Below, one piece after another: positions 8,258-16,731 of a stretch of DNA of 64,000 nucleotides. The DNA lies in contig NZ_JAMBOK010000004.1 of the NCBI RefSeq assembly GCF_023715585.1, positions 1 through 64,000 of the forward strand, written 5' to 3'. A model generated the notes under the pieces. It had not been told where the DNA came from. It made no database searches and saw only the letters and a list, made by a program, of their open reading frames with translations. The stretch is from Sporosarcina luteola (lineage in GTDB: Bacteria; Bacillota; Bacilli; Bacillales_A; Planococcaceae). Both the position numbers and the translations under genes were made by a program. Positions within the stretch are counted from its first letter, which is position 1. Each line of letters starts with the position of its first letter.

Positions 8258-9590
8258 ACGATTCAACCTGTAGGTCTGCCGATCCGATTGCTTTTTCATT
8301 TTTCACCGCTTCCAAGTAAAGGATGTGATGTCCTTCCACATCTTTCACGGTGAATTCATATCCTTGTTCAATGATCTTCTCACCAGGGACCGCTTCGAAT
8401 TTTTCGGACATGAACCATCCGCCGATCGTATCGATATCCTCTTCGTCGATATCAATATCGAGGACATCATTAACGTTTTCGATTAACATTTTAGCGTCCA
8501 GGATATAATGGTTTTCATTGATCATTTGAACTTCAGGCACTTCATCCATATCAAACTCATCTTGGATTTCTCCGACGATCTCTTCTAAAATATCTTCGAT
8601 CGTAACGAGTCCGGATGTCCCGCCATATTCATCCATAAGAATTGCCATATGGATTCGTTCGCGTTGAATCTTCAGTAACAGGTCGCCGATTGGCATCGTT
8701 TCGATGACTCGGATGATCGGTTGCATATATTCACTGACGGGCTGATCTCCCGTAGTTGGATCTTTGATGAACGCCGTCAGCAGATTTTTCATATTGACCA
8801 AGCCGATGACATGGTCTTTATCACCATCTGTGACAGGGTACCGAGTGAATTGCTCGACGCCCATCATTTCAAACATTTCCCGCAATGAGACGTCTTTCTC
8901 GATCGTCATCATTTCGGTACGCGGAACCATGATCTCTTTTGCGACCCGATCGTCGAATTCGAATATCTTATTAACGAATTTATATTCCGCCTGGTTGATC
9001 TCCCCGCCCTTTAGGCTATCCGTCAGAATCAATCTCAACTCATCCTCGGAGTGAACCATTTCCGATTCTGAAGCCGATTTGAAACCGAACAGCCGGATGA
9101 TGGAACGCGCGGATCCATTCATCCCTTTAATGACAGGATACATGATTAAATAAAAGAATATGAGCGGTTTAGCTGATGCGAGCGTAATGGCTTCCGCCCG
9201 TTGGATGGCGATCGTTTTAGGAGCCAATTCACCTACTACCACATGTAAAAATGTTACGACGGTAAATGCAATGATGAAAGAAAGGATTGTCGCAGCATTC
9301 GGGGCAATTTCAAAATGGGAGAACACCGGCTTCATGAGCAATTTTACGGTCGGTTCACCTAACATACCCAGTCCTAAAGCCGTTATCGTTATACCCAATT
9401 GACAAGCCGATAAATATTCATCGAGATTACCGATGACTTTTTTTGCTGTGATTGCCCGTCGGTTCCCTTCCGCGACAAGCTGGTTGATCCGTGTTGTTCG
9501 AACTTTCACTATTGCAAATTCACTCGCAACAAAGAATGCGGTGAGTGCGATCAAGGCAGCAAAGGCTGCCAATCGTATGGCAATTTCCAA
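8256..9590 (-). CDS. mpfA: CNNM/CorC-type magnesium exporter MpfA
   Basis: 444-residue membrane protein: N-terminal DUF21/CNNM domain with four hydrophobic segments (residues 1-~150), a CBS pair (~205-330, including MVPRTEMMTIE and MDEYGGTSGLVTIEDILEEIVGEI) and a C-terminal CorC_HlyC domain. Length and domain order match B. subtilis YhdP (MpfA), needed to avoid magnesium overload. The TTG at 9590 is the start expected from the family N-terminus, but no good ribosome site lies directly before it. The nearest AGGAGG is ~50 bases upstream, in front of a short leader frame ending eight bases before the TTG, suggesting coupled translation. Confidence 0.92.
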   Translation of the reverse strand: MEIAIRLAAFAALIALTAFFVASEFAIVKVRTTRINQLVAEGNRRAITAKKVIGNLDEYLSACQLGITITALGLGMLGEPTVKLLMKPVFSHFEIAPNAATILSFIIAFTVVTFLHVVVGELAPKTIAIQRAEAITLASAKPLIFFYLIMYPVIKGMNGSARSIIRLFGFKSASESEMVHSEDELRLILTDSLKGGEINQAEYKFVNKIFEFDDRVAKEIMVPRTEMMTIEKDVSLREMFEMMGVEQFTRYPVTDGDKDHVIGLVNMKNLLTAFIKDPTTGDQPVSEYMQPIIRVIETMPIGDLLLKIQRERIHMAILMDEYGGTSGLVTIEDILEEIVGEIQDEFDMDEVPEVQMINENHYILDAKMLIENVNDVLDIDIDEEDIDTIGGWFMSEKFEAVPGEKIIEQGYEFTVKDVEGHHILYLEAVKNEKAIGSADLQVES

Positions 9591-9596
9591 ATAAGT

Positions 9597-9632
9597 TTAC
9601 TTTGTCCCGCGCCCGAATGAGGGGTAGAACAA
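9597..9632 (-). CDS. Candidate leader peptide upstream of mpfA (11 codons)
   Basis: AGGAGG at 9646-9641 is followed after eight bases by TTG and an open frame reading (M)FYPSFGRGTK then TAA. It is in frame with mpfA, whose TTG start is six bases after the stop. The same segment carries an inverted repeat, ACTTTGT (9635-9629) and ACAAAGT (9605-9599), that would bury the leader start and stop. The layout suggests that reading the leader opens or couples to mpfA translation. No function is proven. Confidence 0.4.
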   Translation of the reverse strand: MFYPSFGRGTK

Positions 9633-9756
9633 AGTGCACACCTCCTGTAAGGTTAAAATGGTTAGTTAAGATAATGATAAATTATTTACAAGAAAAAAAC
9701 AAATGGTTTTGCCTACATCTTGTATAATGGATAAAGTATATTCGGAGGTGTGATTT

Positions 9757-10938
9757 GTGAAGAAGCAGAAAAACGCGTTAGAAATCTTGCGTACATCCCT
9801 GCTGCTCGGATTAACCTCATTCGGAGGCCCGGCAGCCCATATCGGTTATTTCAGGGATGAATATGTGAAGAAGAAGAAATGGCTCGACGATAAAATGTAT
9901 GCGGATATTGTGGCATTGTGTCAATTTTTACCCGGACCTGCAAGTTCGCAAGTAGGGATTGCAATCGGCTTGATGCGAGGGGGATTACTTGGTGGAATTC
10001 TTTCTTGGATCGGTTTCACATTGCCATCGGTTTTGCTGTTAATGGCATTCGCCTGGCTTGTTTCCTCGACAGCTTCCTTCGATATCGGTTGGATTAAAGG
10101 ATTGAAGATTGTTGCAGTCGCTGTCGTCGCACATGCATTGGTCGGCATGAGCAAGTCATTGACGCCTGATCGGCCGCGAATAACACTTGCCCTCGTTGCG
10201 GCTGTGTTAACTTTATTGATTCCTACAGCAGTTGGTCAAATCGCGATCATCGTCGGGGCTGGACTCATCGGTTATGCACTATATCGGAAGGAGAAGGCAC
10301 CGAAGCCAGAATCGATCAATCTTTCATTCGGAAAGAAGACGGGGATGGCTGCATGGACGGTCTTTTTCCTGCTGCTGATCGGCGTTCCTGCAATCAGGTC
10401 TTTCATTGAAAATACGTTCCTCTCAATCTTCGATATTTTCTACAGGGTCGGTTCAATCGTATTCGGCGGAGGACATGTCGTATTGCCGATGCTTGAACGG
10501 GAAGTCGTTCCGGCAGGATGGATGGACGCTGAGACGTTTATCGCGGGATACGGGGCGGCACAAGCTGTACCGGGACCACTCTTTACGTTGGCCGGTTATT
10601 TGGGGCAACTGATGAATGGACCTTCTGGAGCTGCGGTTGCGGTACTCGCCATGTTCCTGCCATCATTCCTGCTGGTCATCGGCACATTGCCATTTTGGTC
10701 CGCCATTCGTTCGAAGCCGGGTATTCAAGCGGCTTTGAAGGGGGTGAATGCGGCAGTCGTCGGAATTCTGCTCGCCGCACTGTATGATCCCGTATTCACT
10801 AGTTCGATCGTTCATCCGAGCGATTTAGGGATCGCCATCATCGCTTTCGGTCTTTTACTGTATTATAAAATGGCCCCTTGGCTCGTTGTGCTGATTACAG
10901 CGGCATTTGGAGCGCTATCCCATTTGCTGATTGGGTGA
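9757..10938 (+). CDS. chrA: Chromate transporter ChrA, long-chain type
   Basis: 393-residue CHR-superfamily membrane protein with two homologous halves. The duplicated signature GLTSFGGPAAHIGYFRDEYV (residues ~17-36) recurs as RVGSIVFGGGHVVLPMLEREVV near residue 230, and LCQFLPGPASSQ is echoed by YGAAQAVPGPLFT. It exports chromate, and possibly related oxyanions, across the cytoplasmic membrane. GTG start with GGAGGTG upstream; an extended -10 TGTATAAT lies at 9721-9728. Monocistronic with a hairpin after it. Confidence 0.92.
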   Translation: MKKQKNALEILRTSLLLGLTSFGGPAAHIGYFRDEYVKKKKWLDDKMYADIVALCQFLPGPASSQVGIAIGLMRGGLLGGILSWIGFTLPSVLLLMAFAWLVSSTASFDIGWIKGLKIVAVAVVAHALVGMSKSLTPDRPRITLALVAAVLTLLIPTAVGQIAIIVGAGLIGYALYRKEKAPKPESINLSFGKKTGMAAWTVFFLLLIGVPAIRSFIENTFLSIFDIFYRVGSIVFGGGHVVLPMLEREVVPAGWMDAETFIAGYGAAQAVPGPLFTLAGYLGQLMNGPSGAAVAVLAMFLPSFLLVIGTLPFWSAIRSKPGIQAALKGVNAAVVGILLAALYDPVFTSSIVHPSDLGIAIIAFGLLLYYKMAPWLVVLITAAFGALSHLLIG

Positions 10939-10973
10939 GACATACGGATGACGTTCCCTGCATATAATGAAAA

Positions 10974-11009
10974 ATGCCAGGAAAACATCTCCTGGCATAC
11001 CCGTTTTTC
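10974..11009 (+). terminator. Terminator of chrA
   Basis: Stem ATGCCAGGA/TCCTGGCAT, with the T run beginning five bases after the stem. Confidence 0.6.
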
Positions 11010-11058
11010 TCTATATGCTTTGACGTGGGTGCATTAAAACAAATTGTATTGAAATGTA

Positions 11059-11088
11059 TTGACAAATGGAAATTGTCAATGGTACTGT
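11059..11088 (+). promoter_or_regulatory. Candidate promoter of the bmrCD leader
   Basis: Perfect -35 TTGACA at 11059 and a TACTGT -10 at 11083 with an 18-bp spacer, about 40 bp ahead of the leader open frame. Confidence 0.55.
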
Positions 11089-11129
11089 TGAATTATTCGA
11101 AAATCTAAATAGTTGGGAAGGTGCGGGAA

Positions 11130-11204
11130 ATGCAAAGAGTCTCTTTTGTCAAACAACAACAATATATGAATTCCGTGCTGACCTGCTCTTTTCCTATTCT
11201 ATGA
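11130..11204 (+). CDS. bmrCD leader peptide (BmrB-like), 24 residues
   Basis: Short open frame starting ATG with GGGAAGGTG six bases upstream. The product begins MQRVSFVKQQQYMNS and ends VLTCSFPIL. Its stop lies eight bases before a terminator hairpin that precedes the heterodimeric ABC exporter. In B. subtilis the bmrCD exporter is preceded by a translated bmrB leader that couples ribosome stalling by antibiotics to read-through of a terminator (ribosome-mediated attenuation). The same arrangement is visible here, so a leader role is inferred; the peptide itself is not recognisably similar to BmrB. Confidence 0.6.
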   Translation: MQRVSFVKQQQYMNSVLTCSFPIL

Positions 11205-11212
11205 AATGTAAC

Positions 11213-11242
11213 GGGGCGGCATGACTTAGTCGTCCCTTTTTT
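11213..11242 (+). terminator. Leader terminator 1 (attenuator) upstream of bmrC
   Basis: Stem GGGGCGGC/GTCGTCCC (two G-U pairs) followed by TTTTTT, between the leader peptide and bmrC on the same strand. A terminator at this site would block bmrC unless relieved. Confidence 0.7.
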
Positions 11243-11244
11243 GA

Positions 11245-11279
11245 GCACACGCTTATCTTAGGAGGCGTGTGCCTTTTTT
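11245..11279 (+). terminator. Leader terminator 2 upstream of bmrC
   Basis: Perfect 8-bp stem GCACACGC/GCGTGTGC followed by CTTTTTT. The loop holds TTAGGAG, a ribosome-site-like sequence. It is a second consecutive terminator in the same leader. Confidence 0.7.
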
Positions 11280-11356
11280 GTCATTGGAATGAATTTCCGG
11301 TGTTTACACGTTACCAACGTGCAACCATAAAAAACTGTGAGAAAGGAGTGCTGATC

Positions 11357-11416
11357 ATGAAAATTATCAATCAGCAACGGAAACTATTAAAGAAGGAATC
11401 TCTGGAAAGCGGTTAG
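11357..11416 (+). CDS. Second small leader frame before bmrC, 19 residues
   Basis: ATG with GAAAGGAG eight bases upstream and a lysine-rich product MKIINQQRKLLKKESLESG. It ends 32 bases before bmrC. The strong ribosome site argues that it is translated. It may be a second leader peptide or a coupling device for bmrC; function unknown. Confidence 0.4.
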   Translation: MKIINQQRKLLKKESLESG

Positions 11417-11448
11417 GTAAACAGAATTGAAGGAAGAAGGTTGAAAGT

Positions 11449-13191
11449 ATGTTTTCGGTTTTATTCAAATTAAAGTGGTTTTTCAAGGAGAACCGCAAGA
11501 GGTACACGATTGCACTCGTCCTTTTGATGTTGGCGAATGTGCTCGTCATTTTGCCGCCTTGGCTGATCGGCCAGGCGATTGACGCAATTTATACGAAGAC
11601 GATGACAACTCATCTGCTTGCACTTTTCATTGGGGCGATGTTCCTCATCATGTTTGTCGCGTATGTCGGCAATTTCGTTTGGCAATACCAGCTGTTCGGT
11701 GGGGCGTATGTCATTGAACGGCAATTGAGGACGCGGCTCATGCGTCATTTCCTTAAGATGACGCCGACGTTTTATGAGAAGAATAAAACTGGCGATCTGA
11801 TGGCGCGTTCGACGAATGACCTTCGCGCTATCTCAGAGACTGCAGGTTTCGGAATCATGACGCTCGTCGACTCGACTGCTTATTTAGGCACACTCATCAT
11901 TACAATGGGGTTCGTCGTGTCGTGGAAGCTGACATTGGCTGCCATTTTGCCGTTGCCGATCCTGGCATTCATTTTACAGGTGCTCGGAAAGAAGATTCAC
12001 GAACGGTATATGACAGCACAGGAGTCGTTCGGGGAGTTGAACGATAACGTGCTGGAAGCTGTGGCGGGTGTGCGCGTCGTCCGTGCCTATGTACAGGAAC
12101 GTGCATCGGAGCAACGGTTCGCTGATATGACGGAAGATGTGTACAAAAAGAATATGCATGTCGAAAAGATTGACGCGCTGTTCATGCCGTTTTCGAAAGT
12201 GCTCACGGCAATGACATACATGATCGGACTCGGCTATGGGGCATTCTTAGTCTCAACCGGTGAAATTACGCTTGGAAACCTTGTCACATTCAATGTGTAT
12301 TTGGGAATGATCGTCTGGCCGATGTTTGCAATCGGCGAACTGATCAACGTGTTGCAACGCGGAAATGCGTCTCTTGACCGGGTTATGGAGACGCTTGATT
12401 ATGAGGAAGATGTGAAAGATCCTGACAAACCGATTGACGTTGATCAGCCGGAAAGCGTCGGTTTCAACGATGTCAGCTTCACGTATCCGATGTCGCACGC
12501 GGTCAATTTGGATCATATCGATCTTCAGTTGGACCGGGGACAGACGCTCGGCATTGTCGGAAAGACGGGAAGCGGAAAAACGACGTTCGTCAAGCAGCTG
12601 TTGCGTGAGTATCCTGCGGGTGACGGACAGATCGTGTTCTCGGATGTCGCACTTCAATCATTGAAGAAGGATCAAGTCCGTGATTGGATCGGCTATGTGC
12701 CGCAGGATCATGTGCTCTTCTCGCGTTCTGTCCGGGAGAACATTTTGTTCGGACGTCCGGAAGCGACAGAGGAGGATATCTCGGAGTCAATCCGTCTGTC
12801 ACATTTCGAAAAAGACTTAGAGATGCTGCCGGCTGGATTGGATACATTGGTCGGCGAAAAAGGTGTTGCGTTATCAGGTGGGCAAAAGCAGCGGATTTCG
12901 ATTGCGCGTGCTCTCGTCAAAAATCCTGAAATCCTTATTCTGGATGATTCGCTGTCCGCCGTCGATGCGAAGACGGAAGCGAAAATCATCGAGAACATCC
13001 AATCGGAGCGGTCTGGGAAAACGACGATCATCACGACGCACCGACTATCCGCTATCCAACACGCGGATTGGATCATCGTGCTCGATGACGGACGTGTAAT
13101 AGAAGAAGGTAGACATGAAGACTTGCTTGCGAACAACGGATGGTATAAAGAGCAATTCGACCGCCAGCAGATCGGGGAGGTTGAAGTATGA
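11449..13191 (+). CDS. bmrC: Heterodimeric ABC multidrug exporter subunit BmrC (YheI)
   Basis: 580-residue half-transporter with six membrane helices (residues ~15-310) fused to an ATPase. Walker A GKTGSGKTT is at ~370, signature LSGGQ at ~474 and Walker B ILILDDSLSAVD at ~498. The usual catalytic Glu after Walker B is Asp, marking this as the half with the degenerate ATP site, as in B. subtilis BmrC. It works as a heterodimer with the next gene, whose start overlaps its stop (ATGA). The N-terminus MFSVLFKLKWFFK and length fit the family. Expression is probably set by the leader at 11130-11279. Confidence 0.92.
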   Translation: MFSVLFKLKWFFKENRKRYTIALVLLMLANVLVILPPWLIGQAIDAIYTKTMTTHLLALFIGAMFLIMFVAYVGNFVWQYQLFGGAYVIERQLRTRLMRHFLKMTPTFYEKNKTGDLMARSTNDLRAISETAGFGIMTLVDSTAYLGTLIITMGFVVSWKLTLAAILPLPILAFILQVLGKKIHERYMTAQESFGELNDNVLEAVAGVRVVRAYVQERASEQRFADMTEDVYKKNMHVEKIDALFMPFSKVLTAMTYMIGLGYGAFLVSTGEITLGNLVTFNVYLGMIVWPMFAIGELINVLQRGNASLDRVMETLDYEEDVKDPDKPIDVDQPESVGFNDVSFTYPMSHAVNLDHIDLQLDRGQTLGIVGKTGSGKTTFVKQLLREYPAGDGQIVFSDVALQSLKKDQVRDWIGYVPQDHVLFSRSVRENILFGRPEATEEDISESIRLSHFEKDLEMLPAGLDTLVGEKGVALSGGQKQRISIARALVKNPEILILDDSLSAVDAKTEAKIIENIQSERSGKTTIITTHRLSAIQHADWIIVLDDGRVIEEGRHEDLLANNGWYKEQFDRQQIGEVEV

Positions 13192-14939
13192 GTACCGGCA
13201 AACGTTTAGTGCAGTATGCACTTGATTACAAGAAGCTTTTAATTACAGGAATCGTCCTTCTCGGTTTCGCCGTCGCGGCGGATCTGATGGGGCCGTTAAT
13301 TGCAAAGAAGATTATTGACGATCATATTGCGACATCACTTGATAAAACGATCAATTTCACACCGATCGCCAAACTGTTGGCTGTATTTTTCAGTTTGGCA
13401 GTCGTTACAGCGATTCTAAGGTATTTCCAATATTTATTGCTTCAGCAAGCAGCAAACAGGATTATTCAAAAGATGCGAAACGAATTATATGGGCATATCC
13501 AGACGTTGCCGATTCGCTATTTCGATGATTTGCCTGCTGGGAAAGTCGTCGCGCGGATTACAAACGATACGGAAGCGATCAGGAATTTGTATGTAACGGT
13601 CGTTTCACAGTTTGCGATCAGCGGCATGTATATGCTTGGGATCTTCATCGCACTCTTTTACTTGGATCCGAAAATGGGAGCCATCACGCTTTTCGTCCTG
13701 CCAGTCCTTTATATTTGGATGAAGCTGTACAGACGATTCGCAGCGAAGGTGAACCATATCATCCGCAGCAAAAACAGCGAGATGAATGCGATGATTAACG
13801 AATCGATTAATGGCATGACGATCATCCAAGCTTTCCGCAGGGAGAAGCAGATGGATGGCGAATTCAATGAATTGAATGACGAACATTATAAGTATCAAAG
13901 TAAATTATTGAAAGTCGAAGCGGCGACATCCCATAACCTCGTCGACATCATCCGGTCGTTGGCTTTCGTCTTTCTGATCTGGTATTTCGGTGGTGCGTCC
14001 CTGTCGGCGGAAAGCGTCATTTCTGTCGGGATGCTTTATGCATTCGTCGATTATATTACACGGTTGTTCAACCCGATCACGGGAGTCGTCAACCAGTTCG
14101 CTCGACTCGAGCACTCCCTTGTCGCCGCAGAACGCGTTTTTAAGTTGTTGGATCGACAAGGGGAGCCGGTCAGCGATGAGAAGATTGCCCGTTATCGCGG
14201 AAATGTCCGATTCGAGGATGTCTGGTTCGCTTATAAGGATGAGGAATATGTGCTGAAGGACATTTCCTTCGAGGCGAGACAAGGAGAGACGGTTGCGCTT
14301 GTGGGTCATACTGGATCCGGCAAGAGCTCCATCATGAACTTGCTTTTCCGTTTCTATGATGTATCAAAAGGGAAAATAACGATTGATGGAATGAACATCG
14401 GGAATATGTCACGCCAGACAATCCGCGATCATATGGGAATCGTTTTGCAGGACCCGTATTTGTTCAGTGGCACTGTGGAATCGAACATCAGCCTTGGCGA
14501 TTCGCGCATTTCACGTGAAAAGGTGCAGGATGCACTTGATGCAGTCGGCGGCGACCGAGTGTTGAAGCATTTGCCGGGCGGAATTGACGAGCCGGTCGTG
14601 GAGAAGGGAAGTACGCTTTCATCCGGCCAACGCCAGCTCATTTCATTCGCCCGCGCACTAGCTTTTGACCCGGCCATCTTGATATTGGACGAAGCGACTT
14701 CCAATATTGATACGGAAACCGAGGAAATTATCCAGCACGCGATGGATGTGTTGAAAAAGGGACGGACGACATTCATCATCGCCCACCGTTTGTCTACGAT
14801 TAAAAACGCGGACCGCATTTTAGTTTTGGATCGTGGTGAAATCGTCGAGCAAGGCAATCACGATGAATTGCTCGCGCTCGGCGGGCAGTATGCACAGATG
14901 TATAAATTGCAGGCGGGAACTAGTTCGAAGGTGGGTTAA
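13188..14939 (+). CDS. bmrD: Heterodimeric ABC multidrug exporter subunit BmrD (YheH)
   Basis: 583-residue half-transporter: six membrane helices then an ATPase with Walker A GHTGSGKSS (~372), Walker B ILILDEATSNID (~501) with the catalytic Glu, and switch His in FIIAHRLST. The ABC signature reads LSSGQ instead of LSGGQ. With BmrC supplying LSGGQ and this subunit the Glu, the pair forms one active and one degenerate ATP site. It is shorter than B. subtilis BmrD, which carries an extra segment of ~90 residues. Ends at a long terminator. Confidence 0.9.
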   Translation: MSTGKRLVQYALDYKKLLITGIVLLGFAVAADLMGPLIAKKIIDDHIATSLDKTINFTPIAKLLAVFFSLAVVTAILRYFQYLLLQQAANRIIQKMRNELYGHIQTLPIRYFDDLPAGKVVARITNDTEAIRNLYVTVVSQFAISGMYMLGIFIALFYLDPKMGAITLFVLPVLYIWMKLYRRFAAKVNHIIRSKNSEMNAMINESINGMTIIQAFRREKQMDGEFNELNDEHYKYQSKLLKVEAATSHNLVDIIRSLAFVFLIWYFGGASLSAESVISVGMLYAFVDYITRLFNPITGVVNQFARLEHSLVAAERVFKLLDRQGEPVSDEKIARYRGNVRFEDVWFAYKDEEYVLKDISFEARQGETVALVGHTGSGKSSIMNLLFRFYDVSKGKITIDGMNIGNMSRQTIRDHMGIVLQDPYLFSGTVESNISLGDSRISREKVQDALDAVGGDRVLKHLPGGIDEPVVEKGSTLSSGQRQLISFARALAFDPAILILDEATSNIDTETEEIIQHAMDVLKKGRTTFIIAHRLSTIKNADRILVLDRGEIVEQGNHDELLALGGQYAQMYKLQAGTSSKVG

Positions 14940-14950
14940 CGTAAAGGTGG

Positions 14951-14998
14951 AGGCTGTCACGGAAAGTCGGAAAACTGACTTTCTGTGGCAGTTTTTTT
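14951..14998 (+). terminator. Terminator of bmrCD
   Basis: Long imperfect hairpin GGCTGTCAC-GAAAGTC / GACTTTC-GTGGCAG followed by TTTTTTT. It resembles the hairpins at 54313 and 63027. Confidence 0.85.
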
Positions 14999-15004
14999 GT
15001 TGTT

Positions 15005-15345
15005 TAGAGGGTTGTGGGCCGAAAGTGAGAGGGTGCGCGCCCAAAGTGGGGGGGATCGCGCCCAAAGTGAGAGGTAGTGCGCCCAAAGAGAGTGGTTACG
15101 CGCTCAAAGTGAGAGGTTGCGCGCCTAAAGTGAGAGGTAGCGCGCCCAAAGCGAGAGGTAGCGCGCCCAAAGCGAGTGGCTACGCGCCCAAAGCGAGTGG
15201 TTACGCGCCCAAAGCGAGTGGCTGCGCGCCCAAAGCGAGTGGCTGCGCGCCCAAAGTAAGTGGTAGCGCGCCCAAAGTAAGTGGTAGCAGCCCAAAGAGA
15301 GTGGTAGCGCGCCCAAAACGAAGGGATATCGGCGCCCAAAGGTTT
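15005..15345. repeat. 21-bp tandem repeat array, about 16 units
   Basis: Core CCAAAG-type motifs occur at 15021, 15041, 15062, 15083, 15104, 15125, 15146, 15167, 15188, 15209, 15230, 15251, 15272, 15292, 15313 and 15336. Eleven consecutive intervals are exactly 21 bp. Typical unit: GCGCGCCCAAAGCGAGTGG plus two or three variable bases. Because 21 is divisible by three, all frames are open and give false repetitive ORFs on both strands. It fills most of the gap between bmrD and the MFS gene. Units are contiguous, without spacers, so this is not a CRISPR. Confidence 0.9.
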
Positions 15346-15366
15346 AATTAGAATGAAAATTCCGTT

Positions 15367-15415
15367 GCGAAATACTTTGTTAACACGTATATTTAGAGTG
15401 TCGAAGTATTATCGC
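15367..15415 (+). promoter_or_regulatory. Long inverted repeat upstream of the MFS gene
   Basis: Left arm GCGAAATACTTTGTTAACAC (15367-15386) and right arm GTGTCGAAGTATTATCGC (15398-15415) pair as GCGA/TCGC, ATACTT/AAGTAT and ACAC/GTGT with small bulges around an 11-nt centre. It ends 20 bp before the MFS start codon, so it could be an operator or a leader-RNA hairpin. There is no T run, which argues against a terminator. Confidence 0.5.
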
Positions 15416-15435
15416 ATGGAAAGTTGGAAATCTGA

Positions 15436-16692
15436 ATGAAATGGGTTAGGGAATGGGGACGCAAATTTTCCTCTTTTAATCGGAATGTCAGGCTTTTTAT
15501 TATAGGGAATGCGCTCATCCAGATCGGTATGGGTGTTTTCATGGTCATGTATAATTTATACATACGGGAGCTCGGAATGCCGGAAACGGTGAATGGGAAA
15601 GTGATTTCCATGATTGCGATGGCATCCGCGATTATGCTTGTGCCTGCCGGGTTTTTAAGCGATCGATTCGGCCGTAAATGGATGATTGTCGGCGGTTCCG
15701 TTTTAACAGTGGCGACTCTCTTCTATCGGGGGATCGCAGTTGCGGAGACGCCGATTATTACGGCTGCATTTTTGACTGGCTTATTTATGGCATTTGTTCA
15801 AGTATCGGGCATCCCGTTCCTCGCAGAGAACTCATCCCCGACAGAACGGGTAAAGCTATTCAGTGTCAACTTTGCAATTATCACGATTGCGAATGTCATC
15901 GGCAGTTTGGCAGGCGGGATTATTTCGGATATGCTCCAGACTGTATTTGCAATTAGTGCAGCGGAAGCGATCCGCTGTTCACTCCTCTTAGGAGCGGCTA
16001 TTTTTACAATCGGTTTGATTCCGTTATTCAAGTTACAGGAGAGCCGCACGGAGTCCGTTAAAGTAGATAATGAAAGAAATGAACAAGAGTCGCTGGCGGA
16101 TGACAACTTAAAACGCAATCTGATCGTTATCTTCCACTTTTCATTCGCGAGCTTGCTCATCGGTTTCGGCTCCGGTTTAGTGGTTCCGTATTTGAATTTA
16201 TATTTTGCAAACCGCTTTGATGCATCGAACTCCTATATTGGGTTTGTATTATCATTAGGTTCAGCCATGACCGCGGTCGCCGCTATGATCGGACCTGCAC
16301 TTTCGCGAAAAGTCGGCAAGGTGAAGGCGCTTATTTTATTCCAGGCGCTGTCGATCCCTTTCCTTCTATTGACTGCATATACGACGTCCTTATGGTTGGC
16401 GTCCCTCGGCTTTCTCCTGCGGCAGGCGCTCATGAACGCCGGCAATCCGATACAAAGCGCCGTTGCGATGGAAGTCGTGTCTGATAAATACAAAGGACTC
16501 GCCAATTCTATGAATCAGATGGTATTCAATCTAGGATGGGCAACGATGGGAACGGTGGCAACAGGTTTAGTCGTAGTAAACGGATCTTATTGGGGCTATG
16601 CATATGCATTCACAATCACGGCCGGACTTTACACCATCTCATCGATCTATTATTATTTCATTTTCGGCAGAAGGAAATTGGCGGGCGAATAA
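15436..16692 (+). CDS. Major facilitator superfamily transporter
   Basis: 418-residue protein with about 12 hydrophobic segments and a charged central loop (~residues 196-222, rich in Glu and Asn). The MFS signature between helices 2 and 3 is visible as GFLSDRFGRKWMIVGG. Such proteins export drugs or other small solutes; the substrate cannot be read from sequence. The ribosome site is weak (GGAAA before the ATG). It sits directly behind a long inverted repeat and the 21-bp array, and ends at a terminator. Probably monocistronic. Confidence 0.85.
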   Translation: MKWVREWGRKFSSFNRNVRLFIIGNALIQIGMGVFMVMYNLYIRELGMPETVNGKVISMIAMASAIMLVPAGFLSDRFGRKWMIVGGSVLTVATLFYRGIAVAETPIITAAFLTGLFMAFVQVSGIPFLAENSSPTERVKLFSVNFAIITIANVIGSLAGGIISDMLQTVFAISAAEAIRCSLLLGAAIFTIGLIPLFKLQESRTESVKVDNERNEQESLADDNLKRNLIVIFHFSFASLLIGFGSGLVVPYLNLYFANRFDASNSYIGFVLSLGSAMTAVAAMIGPALSRKVGKVKALILFQALSIPFLLLTAYTTSLWLASLGFLLRQALMNAGNPIQSAVAMEVVSDKYKGLANSMNQMVFNLGWATMGTVATGLVVVNGSYWGYAYAFTITAGLYTISSIYYYFIFGRRKLAGE

Positions 16693-16731
16693 AAAGAGGG
16701 CAATCCCAAATTCGGGACTGCCCTTTTCTTA
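16692..16731. terminator. Bidirectional terminator after MFS gene
   Basis: GGGCA-TCCC / GGGA-TGCCC stem with flanking AAAAAGA and TTTTCTT tracts, between convergent genes. Confidence 0.8.

Noticed and set aside
11268..11416. Longer GTG-started frame extending the 19-codon gene upstream through leader terminator 2
   Set aside because: The GTG lies inside the 3' arm of the terminator stem, while the ATG at 11357 has its own strong ribosome site.
15005..15345. CRISPR array
   Set aside because: Units are contiguous without unique spacers, too short for CRISPR repeats, and no cas genes are in the window.
14833..15351. 172-residue plus-strand frame with repeated APKASGY-like units, and 111- and 63-residue minus-strand frames
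   Set aside because: The repetition is forced by a 21-bp DNA repeat (a multiple of three). All frames are open, there is no start signal, and the first part overlaps bmrD.
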